A stretch of DNA of 64,000 nucleotides from Prochlorococcus sp. AG-347-L21. Lineage in GTDB: Bacteria > Cyanobacteriota > Cyanobacteriia > PCC-6307 > Cyanobiaceae. A program made the translations under genes and the position numbers. Where the stretch lies: NCBI GenBank assembly GCA_003278875.1, contig QCCQ01000002.1, positions 62,001 through 126,000 on the forward strand, read 5' to 3'. Below, one piece after another: positions 48,503 to 59,125 of the stretch. Within the stretch, counting starts at the first letter, position 1; the number at the start of each line of letters is the position of its first letter. Below the pieces are notes generated by a model. It was not told where the DNA came from, searched no databases, and saw nothing but the letters and a program-made list of their open reading frames with translations.

Positions 48503-50812
48503 ATGTCCGAGGCAGCTGCAAATTCAAAAGAAAAAAACGAAATTGAAGTTTCCAAAACTATTTTGCCTGAAAATAAAAAATATGAAAGTGAATCTTTGAA
48601 TTACAAAATAAACATTCCCGATTGGCTTCTTAAAGATATTCATAATTTTGAAAAATTAAATAAAGAAAATGATGAGAATCAAAACCTAATAGTAAAGGCT
48701 TTTAAACTTGCTTATAAAGCTCATGATGGACAATTCCGCGCAAGCGGCGAGCCATATATTATCCACCCGGTTGCTGTTGCAAATCTCCTCAAAGAAATAG
48801 GTGCAAGTTCATCTGTTATCGCTGCAGGCCTTTTACATGATGTAGTTGAAGATACTGGCATTGATTTATCCGAAATAGAAACAAATTTTGGATTAGAAGT
48901 AAAAATACTTGTAGAGGGTGTAACAAAATTAGGCGGCATTCACTTTAACAACAGAACTGAAGCACAAGCTGAAAATCTTAGGAAAATGTTTTTAGCTATG
49001 GCCAGCGATATTAGAGTTGTCTTAGTAAAACTTGCAGATCGACTTCATAACATGAGAACAATTGAATGGCTAAATGATGAGAAAAAACTAAGAATAGCCA
49101 GAGAAACTAGAGAGATTTATGCACCATTAGCTAATCGTCTAGGAATAAACAGATTTAAATGGGAATTAGAAGATTTAGCTTTTAAATTCCTAGAGCCTAA
49201 AGAATATCTTGATCTTAAAGATCAAATCGCTGTTAAAAGAAGTGATAGAGAAAAAAGATTAAAAGTAACTTTGAATCTTATGAAGGAAAACTTGGTTTCA
49301 GCAGGTTTGAAAAATTTTGAAATAACAGGAAGGCCAAAACATCTTTATGGAATATGGAGCAAAATGGAAAGGCAACAAAAGCATTTTCACGAGATTTATG
49401 ATGTTGCTGCCCTAAGAATTATCGTGGACAATTCAGATAGTTGTTATAGAGCTTTAGCAGTTGTTCATGATACTTTCAAACCAATTCCAGGTAGATTTAA
49501 GGACTATATAGGATTACCAAAACCCAATGGATACCAGTCTTTACACACTTCTGTGATTGGAAGACATCGACCTATTGAAGTTCAAATTAGAACTACTTCG
49601 ATGCATCAAATTGCTGAATATGGTATTGCCGCTCATTGGCAATACAAAGAGGGTGGTTCTCCCGCTAAAAGTAATGCCGAGAGATTTAATTGGCTAAGAC
49701 AATTAGTAGAATGGCAACAAGAAGGTAATGAAAGGGATCATAATGATTATCTAGCTTCAATTAAAGAAGATTTATTTGATGAAGAAGTATTTGTGATCAC
49801 TCCAAAAGGAGATGTTGTTGGTTTAAGGAAAGGATCTACCGCGATAGATTTCGCCTACAGAATTCATTCTGAAGTTGGAAATCACTGTAATGGAATAAGG
49901 ATTAATGAAAAGCTTTCTCCATTATCTACAGCACTTCAAAATGGTGACTTCATAGAAATTTTGACTAATAATAATGCCACTCCAAGCTTAGATTGGTTAA
50001 ACTTTGTAGTTACGCCAACTGCTAAAAATAGAATTCGCCAATGGTATAAGAAAAGTCATCGGGATGAAACGATTAAAAGAGGTAGAGATTTACTGGAAAA
50101 AGAAGTAGGTCGAAATGGTTTTGAAACATTACTTTCTAGTGATGCAATGAAAAAAGTTGCAAATCGATGCAATTTAAAAACTACTGAAGACCTCCTTGCA
50201 TCACTTGGTTTTGGTGGTTTAACTTTACATCAAGTATTAAACAGACTAAGAGAAGAAATAAAATTACAGACAGAAGATGTAAAAAATGATTCTGACTCTG
50301 AAATAGCAAAATCTCTTAAAAGCAATAGTAATTTATCCACTAATAAATCTCATACAGCCGCTAAATCTCCAATTTCTGGGATAGAAGGTCTTGATTACAG
50401 AATAGGTAAATGCTGTTCCCCACTCCCAGGTGAAGATATTATCGGAACTGTATCGCTCGGAAACCACGGGATAACCATACATAGGACAGATTGTGAAAAT
50501 ATAATTCCAATTCCAATAGAAAGAAGATTACCTGTTGGATGGAATCAAGATAATAAAACTGGCGACAATAAGTTTCCAATTCAGCTCCGAATAGAAGTAA
50601 TTGATAGAGTTGGAGTTCTTAAAGATATTCTTATGCGTTTATCCGATAAAGGTATAAATGTTAGCGATGCCAATGTTAAAACTGCTTATGGCAAACCAGC
50701 TATTATCAATCTCTGCGTAGGGCTAGAAAGTTATAATCAACTTCACAAAACAATTGACCAAATTAAATCTATGGCAGATGTTTTAGATATTGCCAGAGTT
50801 GGACAAAATTAA
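48503..50812 (+). CDS. spoT: Bifunctional (p)ppGpp synthetase/hydrolase, Rel/SpoT
   Basis: 769 residues. HD hydrolase domain has HPVAVANLL and GLLHDVVEDTG intact; the synthetase domain has RFKDYIGLPKPNGYQSLHTSVIG and VEQIRT-type EVQIRTTSMH. TGS domain about 400-460 (VFVITPKGDVVGLRKGSTAIDFAYRIHSEVG) and a C-terminal ACT domain (LRIEVIDRVGVLKDILMRLSDKGINV) follow. Both activities look intact, so this is a single long RSH enzyme as in most cyanobacteria. Confidence 0.95.
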   Translation: MSEAAANSKEKNEIEVSKTILPENKKYESESLNYKINIPDWLLKDIHNFEKLNKENDENQNLIVKAFKLAYKAHDGQFRASGEPYIIHPVAVANLLKEIGASSSVIAAGLLHDVVEDTGIDLSEIETNFGLEVKILVEGVTKLGGIHFNNRTEAQAENLRKMFLAMASDIRVVLVKLADRLHNMRTIEWLNDEKKLRIARETREIYAPLANRLGINRFKWELEDLAFKFLEPKEYLDLKDQIAVKRSDREKRLKVTLNLMKENLVSAGLKNFEITGRPKHLYGIWSKMERQQKHFHEIYDVAALRIIVDNSDSCYRALAVVHDTFKPIPGRFKDYIGLPKPNGYQSLHTSVIGRHRPIEVQIRTTSMHQIAEYGIAAHWQYKEGGSPAKSNAERFNWLRQLVEWQQEGNERDHNDYLASIKEDLFDEEVFVITPKGDVVGLRKGSTAIDFAYRIHSEVGNHCNGIRINEKLSPLSTALQNGDFIEILTNNNATPSLDWLNFVVTPTAKNRIRQWYKKSHRDETIKRGRDLLEKEVGRNGFETLLSSDAMKKVANRCNLKTTEDLLASLGFGGLTLHQVLNRLREEIKLQTEDVKNDSDSEIAKSLKSNSNLSTNKSHTAAKSPISGIEGLDYRIGKCCSPLPGEDIIGTVSLGNHGITIHRTDCENIIPIPIERRLPVGWNQDNKTGDNKFPIQLRIEVIDRVGVLKDILMRLSDKGINVSDANVKTAYGKPAIINLCVGLESYNQLHKTIDQIKSMADVLDIARVGQN

Positions 50813-50831
50813 TTTTAAGAATAAGATCAAT

Positions 50832-51275
50832 CTATTTTTTAATGTTTTTTTTGTAGATAAGTAAAGCAATACTGCCGCAAAATAAAGCTAATAGTAAACC
50901 AACGCAAGATGAACCCAAGAGTAATTTTAGTGAAAAAATCCTACCTTGTTTCCACAAGTCGTCAATCAACAAACTTTTTTCAATAATTTTATTGGAAGAA
51001 GAATTTAAAAAAAGCGAACCAACTTTATAGTTAAAAAAATAAAGTGGAACATAAGTAAAGGGGTTGCTTATCCAAGTACCAATTGCAGCTAGAACAATAT
51101 TTCCCCTAGCTATTTTCGCAAGAAATACCCCTATTAACGTCTGAAAACCAAAGAAAGGAAAGCAGCCACTAAATACCCCAATAGCTAAACCTTTAGCATT
51201 AAAGAAAGGACTTCCATTCTGATTCATAAATAATGATAGAATTTTCTTATAGGTAATATCTCTTTTAAATCTCAT
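50832..51275 (-). CDS. DUF2062 membrane protein
   Basis: 147 residues, with FSGCFPFFGFQTLIGVFLAKIARGNIVLAAIGTWISNPFTYVPLYFFNYKVG typical of DUF2062, and a C-terminal helix (LLLGSSCVGLLLALFCGSIALLIY). Probably three transmembrane helices. The biochemical role is unknown. Convergent with spoT (20 bp). Confidence 0.8.
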   Translation of the reverse strand: MRFKRDITYKKILSLFMNQNGSPFFNAKGLAIGVFSGCFPFFGFQTLIGVFLAKIARGNIVLAAIGTWISNPFTYVPLYFFNYKVGSLFLNSSSNKIIEKSLLIDDLWKQGRIFSLKLLLGSSCVGLLLALFCGSIALLIYKKNIKK

Positions 51276-51341
51276 TCAGAAAGAAAATTTCAAAACTAAA
51301 TTCTTGATAATCTTACTTAATTATCCATAACAAAGCGAGAG

Positions 51342-52724
51342 ATGGATTCGATAGTTACTACAGAAGATACGATAGCCGCAATTGCTTCAGCTATAAGTAT
51401 AGGGAAAGGAGGAGTTGCGATAATAAGAGTATCGGGAAAAGAATCAATAAATTCTTGCAAAAAGATTGTTCAAACTAAATCTAAATATGCATGGGAATCT
51501 CATAGAGTTTTTCATGGTTTTATTCAGGAAAATAAACAAAATAAATTTATAGATGAGGTTTTAATTTTAGTGATGAAATCACCAAATAGCTTCACAGGAG
51601 AAGATGTTGTTGAACTTCATTGCCATGGAGGAATTATCTTAGTAAATAAAGTTCTAAAGATATTATTATCTAATAATTCTAGAGTTAGACTTGCAAACCC
51701 AGGAGAATTTAGTCAAAGAGCTTTTCTCAATGGAAAAATAGACCTTACACAAGCCGAGTCGATTAATCAATTAATTAATGCAAGAAATACCAGATCAGCA
51801 GAGTTAGCTTTTAGCGGGGTTCAAGGAGAAATAAAGAAAAAAATTGATGATATTAAAAATGACCTTTTAAATCAACTTTGCGAAATAGAAGCTAGGGTTG
51901 ATTTTGAAGAAGACTTTACAGATTTTGATTACACCAAATATCTTAAAAATATTAAAAAAGTAAAAGAAAAAATAGAATTACTTATAGAAAATGCAAAAAG
52001 AAATTCCTATATTCACAATGGAATATCCATTGCGCTTATAGGCAAAACAAATGTTGGTAAAAGCTCTTTACTAAATTTGCTTGCAAAAGATGAGAAAGCA
52101 ATCGTAACTAATATTCCTGGAACAACTAGAGATGTTATTGAAGTTAATTTAACTATTAATGATATTCCAATGAAAATAATTGATACTGCTGGCATAAGAG
52201 AAACTCATGAACAAATTGAAAGTATTGGAATTAAAAAAAGTTTTGGGAAAATTAAAGAGTCAGATTTTATAATTTATATTTATAGTCTTGAAGAAGGATT
52301 TAATGAAGAAGACAGAAAAATAATACGAGAAATCCCCAAAGAAAAATTAATTACTATTTTGGGCAATAAAAAAGATTTAATTGATTGCAAAAATATTAAT
52401 TCCAAGAAGTTTAAAAACACAATTCTTATGAGCATTAAGAATAAAGATGGTGAAAGATTATTAATCGACACAATCATAAAAAAATGCGGATTAAAACAAG
52501 TAGAAAATATCAATATATTTTTAAACGAAAGACATCTAACAAATTTATCTGCTTGCTTATCTAATTTAAATGATACTGATGAAATAATTAAAAATAAATT
52601 GCCATTTGATTTGTTATCAATAGAACTAAGAGATGGAATTCAAAACTTATCTAAAATAACTGGTCAAGAATTAACAGAGGAACTTTTAGATAATATTTTT
52701 TCTAAGTTTTGTATTGGTAAATAA
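51342..52724 (+). CDS. mnmE: tRNA modification GTPase MnmE
   Basis: 460 residues. N-terminal tetrahydrofolate-binding domain ([25 protein letters not shown]...[12 protein letters not shown]), helical domain with an inserted G domain ([36 protein letters not shown]), and the C-terminal CIGK, which provides the conserved catalytic Cys in the CxGK motif. With MnmG it installs cmnm5 at U34 of tRNAs. Confidence 0.97.
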   Translation: MDSIVTTEDTIAAIASAISIGKGGVAIIRVSGKESINSCKKIVQTKSKYAWESHRVFHGFIQENKQNKFIDEVLILVMKSPNSFTGEDVVELHCHGGIILVNKVLKILLSNNSRVRLANPGEFSQRAFLNGKIDLTQAESINQLINARNTRSAELAFSGVQGEIKKKIDDIKNDLLNQLCEIEARVDFEEDFTDFDYTKYLKNIKKVKEKIELLIENAKRNSYIHNGISIALIGKTNVGKSSLLNLLAKDEKAIVTNIPGTTRDVIEVNLTINDIPMKIIDTAGIRETHEQIESIGIKKSFGKIKESDFIIYIYSLEEGFNEEDRKIIREIPKEKLITILGNKKDLIDCKNINSKKFKNTILMSIKNKDGERLLIDTIIKKCGLKQVENINIFLNERHLTNLSACLSNLNDTDEIIKNKLPFDLLSIELRDGIQNLSKITGQELTEELLDNIFSKFCIGK

Positions 52725-52807
52725 ATTTGAGTTAAATTACATAGTGGTATATAGTTGATTCTCTAACTTCAGTTGAATTTTTATTAATTAATTATTTTTT
52801 TAGTTTA

Positions 52808-53674
52808 GTGGATTTAAATACTCCAATAATAAGTAAGATCATTGATAATTGGATCGATGAAGATATAGGAAGGGGAGATCTTACAAGTCCTTCTATTACA
52901 GAAGAGAATAGTAATGCATATTGGATTGCAAAAGAAGATGGTATTTTTTGTGGTGTTGAAATTATAAAAGAAATTTTTAAAAAAATTGATTTAAAGATCA
53001 TTCCAAAATTTAATATCTCTGATGGAGATCAATTTGTTAAGGACCAAAAACTCCTGGAAATATTTGGACCTTCAAAAAGCTTGCTAGCTAGTGAAAGAAT
53101 AGGCCTAAATATAGCAATGCATTTATCTGGAATATCAACATATACTAAGAATCTTGTAAATAAGTTAGAAGGTACAAATATAAAATTAGCAGATACTAGG
53201 AAAACAACTCCTGGCTTAAGAATATTTGAAAAATATGCATTTAAATGCGGAGGCGGAGTGAATCACAGAATGGGATTATACGATGCAGCCATGATAAAAG
53301 AAAATCACATTGCATGGACAGATAATCTTAATAATGCAGTAAAAAAAATTCGACTAAATTCGCCTTTTACAACTCATATCATAATTGAGGCTGAGAATAT
53401 TGAACAGGCAAAAGAAGCAGTATTAGCAGGAGCAGATAGTGTCTTATTGGATGAACTTAGCCCTGAAATAATCAAAAAAAACGTTCAAGAATTAAGAGAT
53501 ATATCAATGAATAGCTTAAAAAAAGAAGTCAATAAAAATTTGATAATAGAAGTTTCTGGAATTAACCCTAAAGAAATTAATAAATATCTAATAAAAGGTA
53601 TTGATTTAATTTCAACAAGTTCTTCAATTACCAAAAGTAATTGGATTGATTTAAGTATGCGTTATATTAATTAA
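52808..53674 (+). CDS. nadC: Nicotinate-nucleotide pyrophosphorylase (quinolinate phosphoribosyltransferase)
   Basis: Converts quinolinate and PRPP to nicotinate mononucleotide for NAD. 288 residues, GTG start. Signatures: DEDIGRGDLTSPSI, ADTRKTTPGLRIFEKYAFKCGGGVNHRMGLYDAAMIKENH, IIEAENIEQAKEAVLAGADSVLLDELSP. 83 bp after mnmE and 27 bp before argS. Confidence 0.96.
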   Translation: MDLNTPIISKIIDNWIDEDIGRGDLTSPSITEENSNAYWIAKEDGIFCGVEIIKEIFKKIDLKIIPKFNISDGDQFVKDQKLLEIFGPSKSLLASERIGLNIAMHLSGISTYTKNLVNKLEGTNIKLADTRKTTPGLRIFEKYAFKCGGGVNHRMGLYDAAMIKENHIAWTDNLNNAVKKIRLNSPFTTHIIIEAENIEQAKEAVLAGADSVLLDELSPEIIKKNVQELRDISMNSLKKEVNKNLIIEVSGINPKEINKYLIKGIDLISTSSSITKSNWIDLSMRYIN

Positions 53675-53701
53675 CTATAAAGATTAATAATTGAATAATT
53701 A

Positions 53702-55516
53702 ATGCTGATCATTTTTAAAGAATTAACAAAACAATTTGAACAATCTCTTTTAAATAGTCTTGAAAAAAATGATAAAAAAGGAGAATTCGACAATCTTAGA
53801 AAAAATTTAGTTACACAATCATCAAAAGAAGAGTTTGGTGATTATCAATGTAATGTTTGTCTAAGTTTATCTAAAATATATAAAAAGAACCCTAGAGATA
53901 TTTCTAATGATTTTATTAAAATTTTAAATAAAAATAAATGGATAGCAAAATTATGTAAAAGTCTAGAAATAGCTGGACCTGGATTTATAAATATAAAATT
54001 AAAAGATGAAGTTCTAATAAATGAAATTAAATCAAATATTCAATGCCAAAGAGGTGGTGTGCCTCAAATTAAAAAAGATTTAGATAGTGGCTTATCAAAT
54101 AAAGTAATTGTAGATTTTTCAAGTCCTAATATTGCTAAAGAAATGCATGTAGGGCATTTAAGATCAACAATAATAGGAGATTCAATATCCAGAATTTTCG
54201 AGTTAAGAGGTTATGAAGTATTAAGACTAAATCATGTTGGCGATTGGGGAACGCAATTTGGAATGCTTATTACTCAGCTAAAAGATTTATATTCAAATGA
54301 TCTAGAAGAAATAGGAAAGATCAAGATAAGTGATTTAGTTGAATTTTATAAAGCATCAAAAAAAAGATTTGATAATGAATCTGAATTCCAAAAAAGATCT
54401 AGGGAGGAAGTAGTAAAGTTACAAAGCGGAGATAGTCAATCTATCCAAGCATGGAAATTGTTATGTGATCAATCGAGAAAGGAATTTGATGAAATCTATA
54501 AAAATTTAAAAATAAAAATAAAAGAAAGAGGCGAATCTTTTTATAATCCATTTTTAAAGTCAGTTATTGAGGATTTGAAGTTTAAAAAAATACTCATAGA
54601 AGATCAAGGAGCAAAATGTGTATTTTTAGAAGGGATGACTAATAAAGAAGGAAAACCTTTACCGCTAATTGTTCAAAAAAAAGATGGCGGTTTTAATTAT
54701 GCCACCACGGATCTTGCCGCTATAAGATACAGATTCGATAAAGCTCCTAATGGGGATAATGCTTCAAGAATTATTTATGTAACTGATCATGGACAAGCAA
54801 ATCATTTTGCTGGAGTTTTTCAAGTTGCAAAAAAAGCAAAATGGATCCCAGATAAGGGTCAAGTTGATCATGTCCCTTTTGGATTAGTTCAAGGAATTGA
54901 TGGCAAAAAACTCAAGACGAGGGAAGGTGAAACAATACGTTTAAAAGATTTATTAAATGAAGCGGTTAGAAGAGCAAAAGAAGATTTATTGAAAAGATTA
55001 GAAGATGAAGATCGTTATGAAACAGAAGAGTTTATTGCAAATACTTCAAGAATTATTGGATTAGGAGCTGTTAAGTATGCAGATTTAAGTCAAAATAGGA
55101 TGACTAATTATCAATTTAGTTTTGATAAAATGCTTTCCCTTAATGGAAATACTGCTCCTTATTTGTTATATACACTTGTAAGAATTGCAGGTATTAAAAG
55201 AAAAAATGATTTTGTTTATGAATCTAAAGATTTTCAACACGTAAATTATGAACATAAATCTGAGTGGAAACTTATCAGAAAATTACTTAAGTTCGATGAA
55301 GTCATAATTTCTATTGAAAAAGATTTAATGCCAAATAGATTATGCAATTATCTATTCGAGCTATGTCAGACTTTTAATAGATTCTATGATCAAGTTCCAA
55401 TACTAAAAGAAGAAAAAAATATAAAAATTTCTAGGCTTAATTTGTGTGAATTAACCTCAAAAATACTAAAATTAAGCTTAGAGCTTTTAGGAATTGAAAC
55501 TTTAGAAAGAATGTAA
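53702..55516 (+). CDS. argS: Arginyl-tRNA synthetase
   Basis: 604 residues, class I. HIGH motif as [12 protein letters not shown] in [13 protein letters not shown] (about residue 150); the KMSKS loop is the ArgRS variant in [18 protein letters not shown]. The N-terminal Add-1 domain ([15 protein letters not shown]) and C-terminal anticodon-binding DALR domain are both present. TAATG overlap of 1 nt with hisC suggests coupled translation. Confidence 0.97.
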   Translation: MLIIFKELTKQFEQSLLNSLEKNDKKGEFDNLRKNLVTQSSKEEFGDYQCNVCLSLSKIYKKNPRDISNDFIKILNKNKWIAKLCKSLEIAGPGFINIKLKDEVLINEIKSNIQCQRGGVPQIKKDLDSGLSNKVIVDFSSPNIAKEMHVGHLRSTIIGDSISRIFELRGYEVLRLNHVGDWGTQFGMLITQLKDLYSNDLEEIGKIKISDLVEFYKASKKRFDNESEFQKRSREEVVKLQSGDSQSIQAWKLLCDQSRKEFDEIYKNLKIKIKERGESFYNPFLKSVIEDLKFKKILIEDQGAKCVFLEGMTNKEGKPLPLIVQKKDGGFNYATTDLAAIRYRFDKAPNGDNASRIIYVTDHGQANHFAGVFQVAKKAKWIPDKGQVDHVPFGLVQGIDGKKLKTREGETIRLKDLLNEAVRRAKEDLLKRLEDEDRYETEEFIANTSRIIGLGAVKYADLSQNRMTNYQFSFDKMLSLNGNTAPYLLYTLVRIAGIKRKNDFVYESKDFQHVNYEHKSEWKLIRKLLKFDEVIISIEKDLMPNRLCNYLFELCQTFNRFYDQVPILKEEKNIKISRLNLCELTSKILKLSLELLGIETLERM

Positions 55517-56625
55517 TGAATGATTTTGATCAATTAAATAATCTTTTTCCAAAACCAAGAGAAGAAATAATAAATATGAAGTCTTACTCTGCACCTTTAG
55601 AAAATAGAAGAAATTTACTCCGCTTAGACTTTAATGAAAATACTTTAGGTCCTAGTCCTAAGGTTTTAGAGGCATTACAAGCGATAAAACTAGATGAGAT
55701 TTCAATTTATCCAGAATATAATTTTTTAAAAAAATTTTTATGTGATAAATATCTTGATTCGAGAAAATTTGGTAATGATGAAATCGGAATTTTCAATGGA
55801 GCAGATGCAGCAATAAATGCAATTTTCAATTGCTTTGGAGAAAAAGATCAAATATTTCTAACCACAAATCCAACTTTTGGTTACTATTCTCCTTGTGCAG
55901 AAATCCGAGGAATGAAAAAAATAAGTTGTTCTTACATTGGAGAAAATTTTCTATTTCCCATCGAAGAATTTAGAGAAACAATAATAAATCATAATCCAAA
56001 GTTAATATTTATTTGTAATCCAAATAATCCAACAGGAACTATTTTAAGCTCTCATGAAATAATTAATTTAGCCAATATCAATAACGATTCATTAATAGTT
56101 GTTGACGAACTATATGAAAAATTTAATGGAGATAGTCTTCTTAAATCGATAGATTTTGAAAAGAATAAAAATATACTAATAATCCAATCTCTCTCCAAAA
56201 CTGCAGGTCTAGCTGGTTTAAGAATAGGTTTTACTTTTGGCAATAAAAGTTTAATTCAGTACATTAATAAAGTTACAGGACCATATGATGTAAATAGCTT
56301 TGCCATAACAGCTGCATTAGCAGCACTTAAAGATAAAACATATATTGATAATTATGTTTTAGAAGTAAAAAAGGCGAGGGAATGGATTTTAAATAAATTT
56401 AAACCTACAAAAATCAGAACTCACTTTAGTGGAGGTAATTATTTCTTAATTTGGCCAAAAAAAGATCCTAAAGTCTTAATTCAACAGATGAGAGAAAAAG
56501 GTATTCTTATTAGAAGCATGGAAAACAAAAAAGATATCAGTAATTCAATAAGGGTTAGTATTGGAACTAAAGAACAAATGATTTTTTTCTGGGACAATTA
56601 CAAGATCTTAGATTTAAAAAATTAA
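55516..56625 (+). CDS. hisC: Histidinol-phosphate aminotransferase HisC-like
   Basis: 369 residues, PLP fold-type I. RLDFNENTLGPSPKVLEAL, CNPNNPTGTILSSHEI, VVDELYEKF and the PLP lysine in QSLSKTAGLAGLRIGF. Assignment to histidine synthesis is from overall family; the paralogous cobalamin-type enzyme is at 40653. Its 3' end overlaps the MBL-like gene by 4 nt on the opposite strand. Confidence 0.87.
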   Translation: MNDFDQLNNLFPKPREEIINMKSYSAPLENRRNLLRLDFNENTLGPSPKVLEALQAIKLDEISIYPEYNFLKKFLCDKYLDSRKFGNDEIGIFNGADAAINAIFNCFGEKDQIFLTTNPTFGYYSPCAEIRGMKKISCSYIGENFLFPIEEFRETIINHNPKLIFICNPNNPTGTILSSHEIINLANINNDSLIVVDELYEKFNGDSLLKSIDFEKNKNILIIQSLSKTAGLAGLRIGFTFGNKSLIQYINKVTGPYDVNSFAITAALAALKDKTYIDNYVLEVKKAREWILNKFKPTKIRTHFSGGNYFLIWPKKDPKVLIQQMREKGILIRSMENKKDISNSIRVSIGTKEQMIFFWDNYKILDLKN

Positions 56626-57347
56626 TTACTGAAAATATAAATTGTATTTTGATCGATTCTTGTGGGTTTTATTTGAAAATCTTTTCCAACATATTTTACT
56701 TTAAAATCCTTCATATTTTCGATAAATAAATCAGCATTTGAGAAATCGCATTCTTTATTAATTTGTTTGCCACGTTCAAAGTGAACAGGAATAACTACTT
56801 TAGGTTTTAATATCTTAACTATTTTTGAGGCTTCTTTACCATTGTAAGATTTTATTCCTCCTCCAATTGAAATAAATAATATATCTGGACTAGACAAAAT
56901 AATTTGACTGTTTATATCAATGTCACCAGCGGCTCCTCCCATATGCACAATTTTAAGATCATTCTGCTCCCAACTCCAAACAGTTGCCATCCCAAATCTT
57001 CTTCCATCTACTCTATCATGTGGTACAGAAATTCCATTTAATAAAATATCCTCAAATTGATAGATTCCTGGCTCAACGAACATTAATTGATCATTAGGGT
57101 TATATCCTTCATCTGGAAGCCTAGAACTAGCCAAAATAAAATCTACGTTAACTTCTTTTGGCTCCTTTAAATTACTTGCACAACCTATTGCTTTAAAGGG
57201 ATTTATAAGAATAGATTGATCTGCACTAGTAATTAAAAAACTACTATGTCCCAAACTTTTTATTCCTAAATTTCTTGCCAATAATGAGGTAGGTAAAAAA
57301 GAGCTAAGTAATATCAAAAATAAAAAATTTTTAATTTGAGAAATCAT
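56622..57347 (-). CDS. Metallo-beta-lactamase-fold protein with missing zinc motif, secreted
   Basis: 241 residues with an N-terminal hydrophobic signal (LFLILLSSFLPTSLLA). The fold is UlaG-like (LGIKSLGHSSFLITSADQSILINPF, then LKIVHMGGAAGD, then VVIPVHFERGKQ). The canonical HxHxDH motif after the second strand is replaced by LASSRLPDEGYNP, and HxGD is HMGGA. It is therefore unlikely to be a standard hydrolase and could be a non-catalytic or altered-metal member. Last gene of a six-gene run starting with prfB. Confidence 0.8.
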   Translation of the reverse strand: MISQIKNFLFLILLSSFLPTSLLARNLGIKSLGHSSFLITSADQSILINPFKAIGCASNLKEPKEVNVDFILASSRLPDEGYNPNDQLMFVEPGIYQFEDILLNGISVPHDRVDGRRFGMATVWSWEQNDLKIVHMGGAAGDIDINSQIILSSPDILFISIGGGIKSYNGKEASKIVKILKPKVVIPVHFERGKQINKECDFSNADLFIENMKDFKVKYVGKDFQIKPTRIDQNTIYIFSN

Positions 57348-57367
57348 AATTTTAATTTTTTTTTATT

Positions 57368-57964
57368 TTACTTTTGTTCAGCCATTTTTAGAAAATTACT
57401 AATTAATTTATGACCAAATTGCGTTAACACACTTTCAGGATGGAACTGTACCCCATGTAAATGTTTATATTCTTTGTGAGAGATAGCCATAATAGTTGAG
57501 TCTTCTAAAGTCGCAGTTATGTCGAAACAAGATGGTAAAGAAATTGAATCAACGATAAGACTATGATATCTAGTAGCAACAAATGGAGTCTCTATATCTT
57601 TAAACAATCCTTTTTGATTATGAAAAATTTTGGATGTCTTACCATGCATAAGTTCTTTCCCAACTATAACTTTACCTCCAAAAGCTTGGGCCAAAGCTTG
57701 ATGGCCTAAACAAACTCCCAATGTCGGAATAGTTTTAGATAATTTTTTTAGTATTGGCAGACAAATTCCAGATTGATCTGGATTGCCTGGACCTGGAGAT
57801 AATAAAATACCACTTGGATTTAGTTTGATAATTTCTTCTATAGTAATTTCATCATTTCTTTTAACTATTAATTCTTTAGTTATTTCATGCTCAACTGAAA
57901 GTTCTCCTAAATATTGAACGAGGTTATAAGTAAAACTATCGTAATTATCAATAACAAGAAACAT
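57368..57964 (-). CDS. pabA: Glutamine amidotransferase component II of anthranilate/aminodeoxychorismate synthase
   Basis: 198 residues, class I GATase with nucleophile Cys in LGVCLGHQALAQAFGG, IDNYDSFTYNLVQYLGE at the N-terminus, LLSPGPGNP, and the His-Glu in HGVQFHPESVLT. Cyanobacteria often share one such subunit between TrpE and PabB, so it can equally be called trpG. No synthase subunit is adjacent. Confidence 0.93.
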   Translation of the reverse strand: MFLVIDNYDSFTYNLVQYLGELSVEHEITKELIVKRNDEITIEEIIKLNPSGILLSPGPGNPDQSGICLPILKKLSKTIPTLGVCLGHQALAQAFGGKVIVGKELMHGKTSKIFHNQKGLFKDIETPFVATRYHSLIVDSISLPSCFDITATLEDSTIMAISHKEYKHLHGVQFHPESVLTQFGHKLISNFLKMAEQK

Positions 57965-57976
57965 ATTTATATGGAT

Positions 57977-58387
57977 TTAAAATAACAACTTAATTTTAGG
58001 AACAAAGATATATACAGCAATAATAACAGAATTAATGGAAGCTAATAATACTGCACCTGCAGAAGTATCTTTTGAAATTTTAGCCAAAAAACTAAATTCT
58101 TTTTTAACTACTAAATCAACGATTGATTCAATAGATGTGTTCAATATTTCTAATATTAAAACAGACATTATTGTTGCAATCAAAATAACATAATTACTTA
58201 GACTAATTTTGAGTAAAAAACCAATTATTAAACTTGTCACTGCAAAAATTAATTGAATTTTAAAATTTCTTGAAGTTTTTAATACATAACTAATACCACT
58301 GAAAGCATACTTAAAACTTATAAATACATTACTAGAAGTTTTGTATGATTCCTTTCTATTTTCTAAATAGTTTATTTTTTTTTTCAT
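57977..58387 (-). CDS. dgkA: Diacylglycerol kinase DgkA
   Basis: 136 residues, prokaryotic integral-membrane DGK with about three helices. ILEILNTSIESIVDLVVKKEFSFLAKISKDTSAGAVLLASI carries the active-site Glu, Asn and Asp. It phosphorylates diacylglycerol or undecaprenol. Six bp between it and ybeY. Confidence 0.9.
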   Translation of the reverse strand: MKKKINYLENRKESYKTSSNVFISFKYAFSGISYVLKTSRNFKIQLIFAVTSLIIGFLLKISLSNYVILIATIMSVLILEILNTSIESIVDLVVKKEFSFLAKISKDTSAGAVLLASINSVIIAVYIFVPKIKLLF

Positions 58388-58393
58388 TGATTT

Positions 58394-58933
58394 TTAATCT
58401 AATCGAGTAATTAAATATTCTTGGAAATTTAACATATTTTCTAAATCATGCTCATTATTATGTTCCCATCCCAAAAGGTGTAAAAATCCATGACTAGCCA
58501 ACCAGATCATCTCTTTATAGATTGAATGTTTATATTCATAAGATTGCTCAAGTGCCATCTCTAATGATATAAATATATCTCCTAACTCTATATGATCTAA
58601 ATTATTTAGAGATTCATCAGAAATAATTGGAAAAGATAGAACATCAGTTGGACCATTTTTTTGCATCCATTTCTTATTCAAAGTAGCAATTTCTTCATTA
58701 GATATTATCTGTAAGCCTAATGAAAAAGATTTTTTTTCAAAAATATAATTTGGTAATTCATAATCCTCTTTTTCTAATATTATATTTATCCAAGATAAAA
58801 AAACTTTCTCCCAAAAAATAGATTCAAAAATAAGCTTAGTTTTAGTATCTTTTAACTTATTTGAAAATTGAGAAAAATCATTACATTGAAAAACCAAATC
58901 TAAATTTATTTCAGAAATAATTTTTTCTTTCAT
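58394..58933 (-). CDS. ybeY: rRNA maturation endonuclease YbeY
   Basis: 179 residues, zinc-binding signature [16 protein letters not shown], and [19 protein letters not shown] before it. YbeY trims and checks rRNA ends with late ribosome assembly. The N-terminal ~55 residues are longer than in many bacteria. Upstream DUF3285 gene is 6 bp away. Confidence 0.92.
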   Translation of the reverse strand: MKEKIISEINLDLVFQCNDFSQFSNKLKDTKTKLIFESIFWEKVFLSWINIILEKEDYELPNYIFEKKSFSLGLQIISNEEIATLNKKWMQKNGPTDVLSFPIISDESLNNLDHIELGDIFISLEMALEQSYEYKHSIYKEMIWLASHGFLHLLGWEHNNEHDLENMLNFQEYLITRLD

Positions 58934-58939
58934 ACATTC

Positions 58940-59122
58940 TTAAACTGGAATATTGGGTTTACCTATTGTGGCCACAAGTATTAATATCCCAATTAAAACT
59001 AGAAAGGTTATTGAAAAATGAGAAATACTTTTTGAGCCTTTCCTTACCATATTTCTCATAGCTAGCTTTATAAAGCTTGGAGGAGAAACTTTTTTTTCTA
59101 AACTTTTGTTTTTATTTTCCAT
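58940..59122 (-). CDS. DUF3285 single-pass membrane protein
   Basis: 60 residues. Basic N-terminal part PSFIKLAMRNMVRKGSKSISHF then a transmembrane helix (SITFLVLIGILILVATIG). This matches DUF3285, a short cyanobacterial family of unknown function. Spacing of 3 bp to prfB and 6 bp to ybeY supports expression. Confidence 0.75.
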   Translation of the reverse strand: MENKNKSLEKKVSPPSFIKLAMRNMVRKGSKSISHFSITFLVLIGILILVATIGKPNIPV

Positions 59123-59125
59123 TAG

